From: Gymnogyps californianus
Lineage: Eukaryota; Chordata; Aves; Accipitriformes; Cathartidae
Reading direction: 5' to 3'
Assembly (NCBI RefSeq): GCF_018139145.2
Contig: NC_059485.1
Span: 15,189,698-15,253,697, forward strand
Length of the DNA: 64,000 bases
A program made the translations under genes and the position numbers. The notes beneath the pieces are model-generated. The model was not told where the DNA came from, did not search any database, and saw only the letters and a list, made by a program, of their open reading frames with translations. Of the stretch, positions 51,167 through 62,164 are shown piece after piece (the first letter of the stretch is position 1; the number at the start of each line of letters is the position of its first letter).

Positions 51167-53697
51167 CCCAGAGATAAAGATATGATATTAGGCTGATAGA
51201 CCCTTAGTCATAGGCATGCACTGATATGAAATAGGTTAAGAATTGGCAGGCCTCAGGCTTCAAAAAAAATGCAGCAGACACCTCCACATAGAGTGAAGCA
51301 GCAGCCCTGAATCTATACTCAGCCCTTGATAATTCCTGTTATTCCTTCTGTGACACCACTGGAGACGTGTCCTTCACCTACATTCCAAAGAGCTTCTCAT
51401 TCATCATTACAGTTACATCAAATGAACTTCGCATGTAAAGATACACACTCCCACTTAATGTCATTCTAACTGTGTATGTTTTCTTTGCCTGTACAGTCAA
51501 ACAGCATGAATTTAACAAAAGCACTTTAGAACACTGTGCAAAATGAAGACCAGAGTATGAAGTGAATGTTTCCTGAGTAATGTATCCTTAGCTACAGAAT
51601 TTATGAAGCTGAATATTAGTGAGTATTAATGGTTGAGGGTTTTTTTACTATTAGTTGAACATTTTATTCTTGCACTTCAGTTTTAAATTCACTAGAATGT
51701 TTTGCTTTTTGCTTCAGAAGAGTTAACTTTTTTTAGAAAGCATTGGCGGTTGTGTCCCGTAAGAAGTTCTGTATAGAAGCAACAGTGGTAACGTACCATA
51801 ATTATCAATTATTTTTTCTTGAACATGTTAACTACATAACATTTATTTGCCTTCCAGAACTGTAAGTATTTTTGGTTTTTTCATTTCAAAAGATCTGGAA
51901 TGTATATTTTCGAGTCTGCAATATACAATTTGCTTTTGATTGTATCTCCTAGAAGTGTTTCTGGGAAACATAATAATGTTTCCCCCTAAATACTCTCTAC
52001 ATACTTGGGAACCTTCTTCGATAATTTACATGTAATTAAACAAAAGCTGCTAAGTTAAAAAAACCCAAACACACCAAACAAACAGAAAAAAGAAAAAGCA
52101 TCCTGATGCTTTTTTTAGTATATATATTAATCAGAATATTTTCCTCTATTAAAAAAAAAAATCTATTTATGTATTTATATAATCTTATTGTAGTTCAGAA
52201 CAGAGGTGAGGTATTCAAATCTTATTCATTAACTACAAAGCCAGATACTTAACCTGGACTGAAATAACTAATCTGTATAGGAGCTCCGAGTTCAGATTAT
52301 CTAACTAACCTCAAATGCAAAAATGACACATTATCTATGTAATTATGAAGAAAACACCCAGGAACTGAGATGAAATTCATTGAAAATGGGTACCCTGACA
52401 CAGAATTCACAGCTGGAAAATACATTCATTTTCCTGTTTAAATAAATATTGCCTCTCACTAGGAAAACCAAAAAGGAAAGCTGTATTGCATGACAAATAT
52501 ACATGTTTTGGCAGTGTATGTTGTCTCTGCCTGCATATATCACATTCATTACTATGGCTTAGGGAGGATAGAATGGGTTAGCTACACAGTTTAATGTGTT
52601 GATGTCTCTTTGTCCTTTTCCTCCCTGGGTAAGATGAAAAATGATATGACTTTTTTTCATTAGTAATAATGAATGCCTTTCTTGTTGACAGTCCTTGCTG
52701 CCAAGTAAGATGCCTTGAACTTTAATTGTTATGATGCAAGATTTCTGTTCACATGGAAATCAACCAAAAGGATCACATAGGAGAAACTTAATACCCAGTT
52801 TCTATAATATCAGTTGTTATATTCCTTTTATAGCCTTTTTTTTTTTTTTACTCCCTCAGTATTTTTTTTTCCAACACACATTTGGTACCAAGACAGACTG
52901 GGGAAAGCCTGATGTATCCCCTTATTGCATGGCACCAAAAAAGACTCTTAGTGATTTCTAAAACATGACACTGAACCAAAAGGTGATCTGAAGCGATTTT
53001 CCTCTGTATTATTATTCCCAGAAGTTACACAGCCCTGGCACTCTTAACAGAATTTAGAAATCCATCAAATTCCAGTTGCCAATGACTTTTGTGGGTTTGT
53101 GTGTATATATATACACACACATATACACAATATAATTTCATATATTAAAAAAATGATCCTGGGAGATACATACATACACGTATATGTATTATTATTATTA
53201 ATCATGTAAAGTAAACAACATGCGGTATTGTCAATATACTCTCTGATTCTCTTCTATTTTCTTAGTCTGCTAGCAACAATTATAAGAAAACTTCAGATTA
53301 TGAGCCTCTGTTGGCTGGAAGTGTATCTGGAGTAAAAGAGTGGCTTTCTTTCCTTTCTCAGGTATCCTCTCTCCCAAAAAGTTTTACCTGCTTCTAAAAT
53401 CTGTTACACATCTCAAGGGTTAGCCTGGACTGGTAATAACTATAAAACTGGTAATAATGATAAAAGGTGAATGATAGTCCCAGGTTTGTGCTTCCCTATC
53501 TCTTGATGATGTTCTTGATGCTCTAAGCCACAACAGAAGGATGGCTGAAGTTCAGATCAAAGCTGCCATTCCAAACTGAGAATACAACTAAGAAAAAAGA
53601 ACTCAAAAAGGAGCAGCAGGGAACAAAATTAAATACCAAGTACCAACTTACAGGCAAACTAGTTCTCATTCCCCACAATAATATTTAAATTTTTGTA
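51167..53697. other. no gene recognised
   Basis: Unassigned. Contains the short-repeat palindrome at 53098-53119. Confidence 0.45.
53092..53130. repeat. GT/TA/CA microsatellite with a 22-bp palindrome
   Basis: GTGTGTATATATATACACAC at 53099-53118 equals its own reverse complement, and the flanking T/A pair extends it to 22 bp (53098-53119). Confidence 0.85.
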
Positions 53698-53733
53698 GAA
53701 AACTCTGTTATCTTCATATTACAGTGGAAAAAT

Positions 53734-53734
<1 letters not shown>

Positions 53735-53768
<34 letters not shown>
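53735..53768. repeat. G34 homopolymer
   Basis: Thirty-four uninterrupted G, followed by CGGGGCAGCGCTGGCC. It is the longest homopolymer in the window and sits in AT-rich DNA. Its true length is uncertain because sequencers misread such runs. Confidence 0.85.
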
Positions 53769-54411
53769 CGGGGCAGCGCTGGCCTGCTTAGGAGGAGGGG
53801 GAATAACAGTACCAAACAGAAATTTATTTCTCTAAACAAAAGCTTAAATTAGGCAAAAAGTACCAAGATGTTGTCATGAAGGATGACATAATAAATTTTG
53901 TTTCTAATATGTTTATATTTAGATTAACATAACAAATGCATTCTATTATAAATATATCACATTTATAAAACTTAAGAAATACAAGGTAAAAATAAATTCA
54001 CTAACACTTAATCTCACACAACTCAGGAGAATGTGCATTTTACTAAATAAAATTTTAAATATTTTATTTCATGAATAAACTTCTGTAACTTAGAATCTTC
54101 TAAACATTCCTGAAATTACCAATGAAGGGCTCATGAAATTATCAATTAAGCTTACTATTAGATATTAGAAATATGGGTAGCAAGACATTTCTTTATAAGA
54201 ACTGGGAACCTCTCTAAAATAAATTATTCTTCAGATCTGCAGTATATAGCGGTATCTGAAAAACTTTTTTTTTTTTTAAAGTTTTATTGAAGGAGACATT
54301 CTTCCTTAAAGTACATGATATGACCAGAATGTACATTCCACAATGTCATTCTTAGTCTCTGTGCTTGAACTTAAGTCTCTACACTGCTTATCTGATGAGT
54401 TTATATTCTAT
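53769..54411. other. no gene recognised
   Basis: AT-rich sequence between the G run and the LTR. Confidence 0.5.
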
Positions 54412-54416
54412 CAAAG
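54412..54416. repeat. target site duplication, left copy (CAAAG)
   Basis: CAAAG precedes the LTR; an identical copy is at 55068-55072. Confidence 0.88.
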
Positions 54417-54670
54417 TGTCCTGGTTTTGGATGGGATAGAGTTAATTTTCTTCTTAGTAGCTGGTGCAGTGCTGTGTTTTGGATTTAGCGTGAGAATAAT
54501 GTTGATAACACACTGATGTTTTAGTTGTTGCTAAGTAGCGCTTATCCTAAGCCAAGGACTCTTCAGTTTCCCATGCTCTGCCAGCAAGCAGGTGTGCAAG
54601 GAGCTGGGAGGGAGCACAGCCGGGGCAGCTGACCCGAACTGGCCAAAGGGATATTCCATACCATGGAACG

Positions 54671-54690
54671 TCATGCCCAGTCATGCCCAG
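54671..54690 (+). repeat. 10-bp tandem duplication in LTR U3
   Basis: TCATGCCCAG twice in a row, directly upstream of the TATA box. Confidence 0.9.
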
Positions 54691-54699
54691 TATATAAAT
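54691..54699 (+). promoter_or_regulatory. TATA box of the LTR
   Basis: TATATAAAT followed by a G-rich stretch. Transcription would start about 25-30 bp further on. The segment is missing from the copy at 12.8 kb. Confidence 0.6.
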
Positions 54700-54864
54700 G
54701 GGGGGGAGCTGGCCGGGAGGGGTGGATCGCTGCTGGGGCATCAGTCAGCGGTTAGTGAGCAATTGCATTGTGCATCACTTGTCTTTTCTTGGGTTTTGTT
54801 TCTCTTTTTTTTTTTTTTTAATATTCCTTTTCCTTACAATTATTGTTATTATACTATTATTATT

Positions 54865-54955
54865 CTTAGTAGTGTATTTTATTTTATTTCAGTTGTTAAA
54901 ATGTTCTTATCTTAGTAGTATATTTTATTTTACTTAGTTATTAAACTGTTCTTAT
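54865..54955 (+). repeat. 46-bp tandem duplication in the LTR R region
   Basis: CTTAGTAGTGTATTTTATTT...GTTCTTAT at 54865-54910 is followed by a diverged copy at 54911-54955. Copy 1 of the LTR has a single version. Confidence 0.8.
54940..54945 (+). promoter_or_regulatory. ATTAAA polyadenylation signal in the LTR
   Basis: ATTAAA about 250 bp after the TATA box, in the second unit of the 46-bp duplication. The first unit has the altered GTTAAA at the same place. Confidence 0.45.
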
Positions 54956-55067
54956 CTCAACCCACAAATTTTACCTTTTTTTTTTTCCTCCTCCCCATCC
55001 CACTGGGAGGGGGGAGGGGGAAGTGGCTGCGTGGTGCTTAGTTGCTGGCTGGGGTTAAACCACAACA

Positions 55068-55072
55068 CAAAG
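55068..55072. repeat. target site duplication, right copy (CAAAG)
   Basis: Identical to 54412-54416, directly after the CA end of the LTR. Confidence 0.88.
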
Positions 55073-56894
55073 GATGTTTGCTCCTTAAAAAAACCACACA
55101 AAACCTCAAATACATTCAAAAGCATCATTCTGATTGTATTTCTTATATCACACACATAACTTTTAATCAGAAAATTTTTACGTTCTTTTGTTTTGAAACA
55201 AAAAATCAATCACTAGAAGCTTCTTTTCTCTTCAGCACTCACAAATATCCTGAGTATAGTGTGCCAATGCTTACTTAGATATACAATATTTTGTGTGTGC
55301 TATCACTATCATAAGTTACTTTTGGTTTATGCATAGCCTTTGTCAAACTAAACCAAATTTTACTTGAGTTATGTCCCATGTAATTTTAACTTTTACTCCA
55401 GTAAGAAATCCAAATCAGATGCTTGAAGAAAAACAGTAGTTCAGTTTAAATTTAGGAATTTCTGTTTTTCAGCACAAGAAAGATGCAAATGCTCAACAGT
55501 CCTGAACCTTACACATAATTTTTATGTTGCTTTATTGTTAAATAGAACATGGCTATGTAACTTACTCAAAGTAAGTTTACAAACACAAGTTTGCTACTAG
55601 CAGTGAGGAACTGCAATGCAGGGAATAATGGGCTTTTGTGGGGGATGAACATTGTAATTTATTGTTGTCTTTATCTGTTGTTGTTATTGTAAATTTAGCA
55701 TTTGCTAATATAATTTCAGTAATTGTGAGATACAATCTGAAAAATAAAAATGACAAACACATTTAATATAATGAGTTTACTGACCCCAAATAATAAAATA
55801 CTTGATTATTTTAGTGCCACCCCCACAAAAAAGCTGATATGCAGTCTGAAAACTACTTTCTTCACTGTAGGTTTAAAAAACGAAATAGCACAAACATATT
55901 AGAGGGTTTCCACACCTGCTGCAATGTAGACAGTTGTAGTTAGGGCTGGAGAGAGATGAGGTCAGTGACAGGAAGCAAACTGTGATTAAGTAATTCTCAA
56001 TATGATGCCAACTATGACCTTTGGATTCCATTTCAAATCTAGCTATCATGTTATCAAAATAATATAGTACAGGATGGATACTGTTTTGCTAATATGATAT
56101 ATAGATTCCTAATAGGAATTTCGTACTTACAACTAAATTACAGATATGCCAACTATGATATATTTTTATGTGCATGCGGCACAGTATTTCATAACATGCT
56201 ACAGCAATTTTTTTTCCCTTGACATACAAAAAGACTGAAGAAAAAAATAATAAAAGATTCAAGCTGAATAACATGGCAGTGCTCGCAACCTGAGTTGATT
56301 TTGTACACCAAATCCCAAATGGTCATCTTTCATTAATAGATTCTTATTGGGGAAGTGTTAGAATCTTAAAAAATCTTGCAGAGTGTATTAAATGACATTC
56401 GGTTAAACAATACAGCGGTAAGTTACATGGACTAAGATTTGATTTGCTATTAATATATAAGAGGTTGGAAAAGACACTACAAAAAACTGCTGTGTCTCTA
56501 AAATACTATACTCCAAATGGTAGCTTGTCTGTGTGAAGCAAGTTATGGTGTCTTCATTGCGAAGGTGAATTTTGAAAAACAAAATGATAGTTTCTTTCCA
56601 AAAGTAAGCTGTGAAATATTGATTCATGCATCATGTTACTAAAAGCTAGGCCTTCTAACTCTCGGTAATGATTATGTGAATGAAAACAAAGATATGAGAT
56701 ACCAACTCAAAATAATCACACATAGAAGTCACATTTTTTAAGCTACCTAATTTACTGTGAATCTGGAGGGACGCAAGGAGCTGGAAAGAGTGCAAAATCC
56801 ATCATTTATAACTTGCCTAAAATTTGTTTTTAAGTGACTTATTACAGAGGAATTACAAAACCATCACTTGTTCATTTGCTTTTCAGGCAGGTAC
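55073..56894. other. no gene recognised
   Basis: Unassigned AT-rich DNA. A minus-strand frame at 56403-56627 was looked at and lacks good splice sites. Confidence 0.45.
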
Positions 56895-57117
56895 CTAAAG
56901 GGATACAAAGTAACAGGCAGGTCTACTTTAGCCCAACTGAAAGCAACAAACGGATAGTCATCTGGCCGTATCTCAAGTGTATGCAGTACTAAAAGTTCAT
57001 TCAGTGGCGATAATATAATAGAATCTGCTGCTGGTGGAACAGCTGTGTTATTGATACTTGCATTTGGATTCACTAGAGAGAAACAGATTTGTTTGTCAAT
57101 GACAGCTTTTGATCGTT
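56895..57117 (-). CDS. best candidate coding exon, product unidentified
   Basis: On the minus strand GATTTCCTTGCAG precedes 57117 (good acceptor) and TTTAG|GTACCT follows 56895 (good donor). The 223 bp between are open: two bases, 73 codons, two bases, so phase 1 in and phase 2 out. The reading includes VNPNASINNTAVPPAADS, then PLNELLVLHTLEIRPDDYP, then FSWAKVDLPVTLYPF. It is rich in Pro, Ala, Val and Asp with one Cys, quite unlike the F/L/I/C/S-rich chance translations nearby, and it keeps CpG codons (CGA, TCG, CGG, CCG) in CpG-poor DNA. No family was recognised. If the donor is skipped the frame runs 10 more codons to a TGA at about 56864-56866. It could be an exon of a long minus-strand gene or an old pseudogene fragment. 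Confidence 0.45.
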
Positions 57118-58775
57118 CTGCAAGGAAATCATAAGTAAAAAATGGCAGTTATCTCCAGTTACAAATTATCTCAAAAATGTGATATGCTTAAATTAAATAT
57201 GTAATCTTACCCCTTGCTTTCATCTTAAAGCACTACAAGGTTTTAACACACTAGAAAATACACCCGAAGATAATTTCTTCTTCCACTGAAATGCTGGCCC
57301 CTTGCAGTTACAAACACTAAAACAATAATTAGTCATAAGCTCTGAAATTATGAAAAAAATACATCCTCTTTCAAACAAATAGTTATGAAGAAAATATTTT
57401 AATTATGCAAGCAGGACCTTGATTAGGTTTACTGGGGATAATCACCTCTAAAGAAAACATTCTAAGACAGAAACCGATTAGAAACTTGGAGCATTCTTCA
57501 CAACCCAGTACCCACACACTCACTCTCTGCCACGTCCTCTAAGTGTCCCACCTACTGAATTCTTGAAAGAATTCCTCATGTCAATGAAAGTAAATTTTGA
57601 AGGAAAACCTTCCTTCATTCCTTCAATTCCTCTATCCCATGCACACTCAGTAATGAGAAAATTTTTTCCGAAGCAAGATAACTGACTCCTCTACACAGAA
57701 ATTTCAAATTTGTTACAAATTTGGGGGTTATTTTCAGATTTTGTTTAAATGAATAAAATTTAGAAGCAAATTCCCCTGATATCAACAGATCAGAGCAGTG
57801 GATATGCTACTATCAGTAATCTAGTTGATAAAGGAAAAATTACTCATTAATTGCATGTAGTGTGCAGGATTTGTGCCAGAAGCCTACTACTCTGTTTTGT
57901 CAAGTCTATTTCAAGAAAAAACATCCTCAGAAATCTTAGACTGAAACACAAAACCACCTCAATCTTTATCTTTTTCCAAACAGGTGTGAAATGCAGCTCA
58001 ACTGAAAACAGTGCAGTTCTAACTTGCAAGTGAATTAAGCCTTATACAATGATAAATAAAATGTTCAGTAATGTGCTTTTGGTGTGACTGAATAAGGCAT
58101 CTAGACAAAATTGAGAACTATAGGAGAACACTAAATCATTTTAAAAACATGCATGAACTTTAGAATGATGCTGTCATCAGATTATTTATATTCTAGACAA
58201 ACAAAAGTGCTATATATTTTAGGTCTTTCATGGCAAAACAAAAGCTTTACACAAGTAAAATTAAGTATTTAGATGCTTTCATGCAGGATTTGTTAGTTCA
58301 TATTTTGCCCTGTCTCTATATTTCTCTCAATTTCAACTGTATTTTTGTCATTTTAGCTTTATACTGTGTGGTACATTTGTTTCATTATATATTAACTGAT
58401 GAGCAATCCGAATTCATGCAGAACTGGATATATCTGAGAAAACTTATCTTCACAGGATCATCAAACTAAACAAAAACAGGACCCAAGAAATGTAGTAGAA
58501 AAGCTCAGTTTCGTACTATTTAGACAAAAATATCTTTACACACCTTTAATGCTTATCTGAATTAACCATGCTATAGAACACAATTAGCCTATAGAACAGC
58601 CAATAGTAAAAAGGAAGTTATTTCACACAGTAAGACATACACTTTAAAAAGATTTTCTTAGTATTCTTCCTTTATAAGTACATATAAACCTTCACCATAC
58701 AAATAATCATGTACAAGAACATATTTCCTTGTTTTCCAGACAAATTGTATAAATTATACTATTTTCAGTGGTCTC

Positions 58776-58798
58776 AAAAAAAAAAAAAAAAAAAAAAA
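58776..58798. repeat. A23 homopolymer
   Basis: Run of 23 A with no recognised retroposed body upstream. Confidence 0.88.
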
Positions 58799-59306
58799 GA
58801 CGACTCTTTTCTATCATCACCAAAATTTGTTCTTTGATCTAACTGTTAAAACACTGGCTACACCGTGCTTACCTCTTGCCTTAATCAGGGCAATGCCTCT
58901 CTTTCCGGGTTTCTTACGTATTTTTTTTTTCCAGCATTAACCCTAAAATGCTGCTGTTAGCCATTACTGCATCTACCAAGCCACAAACATTTTTCATACT
59001 TCTTCAGCTTGAAATTTGCCACTTGTCCCTAATTTTTGCTCTCTCGTTCTGCCAACTATTCTGAGTATAGCCATCAAAGCTTTCTCTTAGTAACCTTTTT
59101 CAATTTGTTCCAGAGCAGCTAAACATACCAAGCATTCAAAATGTCACAGAATAAACAGCTCCAGCTCAAGTCTTCCTCCTATCATGCTGATCTGTGTACC
59201 AATTTAACAAAACCAACCTTTACTTTATAGTCACATTTGTTAATGTAGTATAAACCTACATAGTTAACTATGAATTGATTTTCTTGTCCTACTTAAACAG
59301 ATTAAG

Positions 59307-59328
59307 CAAAACAAACAAACAAACAAAA
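59307..59328. repeat. CAAA microsatellite
   Basis: About five CAAA units, slightly imperfect at the start. Confidence 0.8.
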
Positions 59329-61062
59329 TCTGTAACCAAATAAATATCTACCTGCAAAGCTGCACTGATTTAAAAGCATATTTGTAGGTAAACAAATATA
59401 CATTATATTGTAAGATTTGCATAACCAAGTAACAGGACTGATTCAACATACAGAACAAATCAGAACGATTCTATATTGTTAATACAGAACACTTGTAACC
59501 CATCACTTATTCTGTGTGGTATCAAGGAGTTTCTGGCACTAAGGCAGAGGGGAATGGTGGTTGCTGGTAGCTGTCACACACCTCTTAGTATGACTTTATA
59601 TGATGTTTAGGCGTTTACAAGTTGTTGTTCTGCTTGTGGGAAAAGGGTTTCAGATGAATAAGAATGGGGCAGTAAGTATGGAGGGAATAATGCATCCCTA
59701 GGGACCTGTACCACATAGATTATAATATTGAAAACACTGGACTGTTTTCCTCCTACCAGAATTCACAGAACTGCTCAAACAGAGGTCTTAATCGCCTGAC
59801 ATAAAAGAGCCATCTCAATTCTACTTTTTGTGAAGTGGTAAATTATGTGCTCAAAATGTTCTAGTGAGCCAGAACTCAGATTTTTGAGTAATATTTCAAA
59901 GTGTGATGATAGGGTAGATCAATAGGATAAAGTATATAACCAACTAAGATAATACACCACCATCTGCTATAGATACAGGTGTAAAAATCCACATATATTG
60001 ATTTAGTAGATGTTTATTCAAGCACACAGAAATTAGTCTTTTTGTGATAGAAGCAACAGAAAGAAAAGAGAAAGTCTGAAGCTACTTAAAACTTATGTCG
60101 AATCCTTTCAGCACACACCAAACATTGTATTTTCAGTTTGTTGGTTGAAATGTTCATATTCTCATAGTGAATTATGTTTCAGGAGTCCGTTTTCCTTGAA
60201 ACAGAAGGTAAGTTTTCAAATTCTTGTTATACATTAATTACACCTTATGTATTTTAATACCTAGCTAGCTATAGGAAAGTTACCTTACTAGCTTTTACAG
60301 TAAATGCAAAATTCTTTACTTGAGAAGCCACCCACATATAAAACCACTAACACAAACGCTGACAGTCTGACATCCAATCTGTTTCCAACCTACAGCCACA
60401 GAAATAGAGAGCTGCAAATTCCAAAAATAGATCACTAACATTTTCCCTAGTTTAAAGTACTTTTAAACTTTTTTTTATGACTCAGAAGCTTTGCCCCTGC
60501 TTGTTTGATCCTTCCTCTAACTCATTAACACGTATAATTAAAATGTAACCACCTAAAGTTTTTGTATTGGGGTTTTCAAAGAACAGTAAGGCAACTGACT
60601 GTCACTGAAATTCAAGGCACTGAGTTCTCAATAATTTTCTAAAAGCTCACCTTTAATAGCTATAACTGTAATGTGACTACATCAGTGACAACAATTGAGC
60701 GATGAGTTCTGTGTTGATTTCCAAATAGCCAGTAACAAAAAAGTCTTAGGATATTAAATCTCTCAGATAAGAGAGAAATGAAAAGCAAAAGGAAAGAAAA
60801 AACATTTAAACATAGGTGGAGTTCAGCATGAATACCATAAAACACCAATGCCTATGATAATGCAAAATTCAAAACATTTTTGTGATGTAGCATAAACAAA
60901 AGGTTTTAATGAAACAGTAATAAGATATTTGAATAATTTGTTCTGTGAACTGCAAACTGCAAAATACTGGGAAGATTTATCACTCACAGAATACAGTTCA
61001 AAGTGTTGGAAGAAGAAAAACCTGAAAATCAGACTTTATCCATTAATCAAAGCAATACAAAA

Positions 61063-61080
61063 ACTACTACTACTACTACT
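61063..61080. repeat. ACT microsatellite (6 units)
   Basis: Six perfect ACT units just upstream of the CR1 3' end. Confidence 0.85.
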
Positions 61081-61136
61081 AAAAATGCAAGCAAAGTGAT
61101 GAAGTCTGGTAATGAAGATGATGAAAACAGTACATT

Positions 61137-61898
61137 GAGTAATGCCAAGTCCTGCATCTGAGGAGGAATAGCCTCACGCACAAGCGCAGGCTGGGGAACA
61201 ACTGGCTGGAAAGCAGCTTTATAGAAAAGGACATGGAAGATCAGGAGGACAAGTTGAACACAAGCCAGCAACGTGCCCTTGCAGCAAACTAGGTCTCCAG
61301 CATCCTCGGTTATGTTAGAAAGGGCCTGGTGAGCAGATCACAAGGGAGGTGATCCTTCCCCTTTAACTTAGCATTGGTGAGGCCACACCTGGAGTACTGT
61401 GTCCAGTTCTGTGCTCCCCAGTACAAGAAAGAGATGGACATGCTGGAGTGAGTCCAGCAAAGGGCCAGAAAGATGATTAAGGGAACGGAGCATCTGACGT
61501 ACAAGGAGAGGCTGAGACAACTGAGACTATTTAGCCATGAAAAGAGAAGGCTCGGGGGTATCTTACCAATGTGCATAAATACCTGATGGGAGAGAGTAAA
61601 GAAGATGGAGCCAGACACTTCTCAGTGCTGTCCAGGCAAATTAGAAGAGACAATGGGCACAGACTGACAAACAGGACATCCCATTTAAAGATAAGAAAAC
61701 ATTTTTTACTGGGAGGAGGATCTACCAAACATTGGAACAGCATTTCCACACAGGTTGTGGAGCGTCTGTTTTTGGAGATACCCAAAACCTGGTCCCTATG
61801 TACCTGCTACCCCATGTAGCTGATCCTGCTTTGTGCAGAGGGGGTGGATTCATCATTCTCCAGAGGCCCCTTCCAACCTCTGTCATTCTGTGATTCCA
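61137..61898 (+). mobile_element. CR1 LINE, 5'-truncated 3' end
   Basis: About 760 bp following the 3' end of avian CR1 elements in order. First come AAGTCCTGCATCTGAGGAGG and GCCAGCAACGTGCCCTTGCA. Then come GGCCACACCTGGAGTACTG, TGTCCAGTTCTGTGCTCCCC, GAGAGGCTGAGACAACTGAG, CATTGGAACAGCATTTCC and GAGGCCCCTTCCAACCTCTG. It ends TCATTCTGTGATTCC, the usual CR1 3' end with its ATTCTGTGA-type repeat. The element encodes the last part of the reverse-transcriptase ORF plus the 3' UTR. Point changes and indels break the frame, so it is dead. Truncation at the 5' end is usual for CR1. Open frames on both strands here belong to the element. Confidence 0.88.
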
Positions 61899-62130
61899 TA
61901 ATATTAAAACTCTGAATCTTTTACTGAGTGTTGGAATAACCAGCCACTTACCTTTTATAAATTACCAAACACATATGAAATGATTCAAGCCTCTATGGTA
62001 TACTGCTTTTAAATCTTTAAGAATTCAGTTACAGCTACTCCTCTTAACAGTCAGAACCTGCACCTGCCTATGTTGTTATAACTTAATTAAAATATATATG
62101 AAAGCATCAAGAAAAATTAAAAGGAAAAAG
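61899..62130. other. no feature recognised
   Basis: Short AT-rich spacer between the CR1 end and an LTR stub. Confidence 0.5.
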
Positions 62131-62164
62131 TGTATTGAGTTTATGTGGCAAGGCCTTGGTGGTG
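62131..62164 (+). mobile_element. LTR stub, avian ERVL-like (TGTATTGGG type)
   Basis: TGTATTGAGTTTATGTGGCA followed by AGGCCTTGGTGGTG matches the first 30 or so bases of the LTR at 5183 with a few substitutions. TCTGTGAAGC just after may be a continuation of the same element after a deletion. The rest is missing. Confidence 0.65.

Larger units (their letters stand above)
54417..55067 (+). mobile_element. solo LTR, avian ERVL-like (TGTCCTGG type), copy 2
   Basis: Complete 651-bp LTR starting TGTCCTGGTTTTGGATGGGA and ending GGGTTAAACCACAACA. It is flanked by a perfect 5-bp duplication CAAAG (54412-54416 and 55068-55072). It keeps a TATA box at 54691 and an ATTAAA signal at 54940, so U3, R and U5 can be placed. 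It carries a 10-bp tandem duplication just before the TATA box and a 46-bp tandem duplication in R. No internal retroviral sequence adjoins it. The intact duplication and TATA box suggest it is younger than copy 1 at 12.8 kb. Confidence 0.9.
57118..61136. other. no gene recognised; simple repeats
   Basis: Unassigned AT-rich sequence with A23 at 58776-58798, a CAAA repeat at 59307-59328 and ACT repeats at 61063-61080. Confidence 0.45.

Noticed and set aside
5183..55067. Two LTRs as ends of one full-length provirus
   Set aside because: The complete LTRs belong to two families, each has its own flanking duplication or decayed duplication, and the sequence between them has no recognisable retroviral genes.
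61047..61819. Open frames on both strands near 61.0-61.8 kb
   Set aside because: They fall within the CR1 3' end and its immediate flank. The element's own frame is broken.
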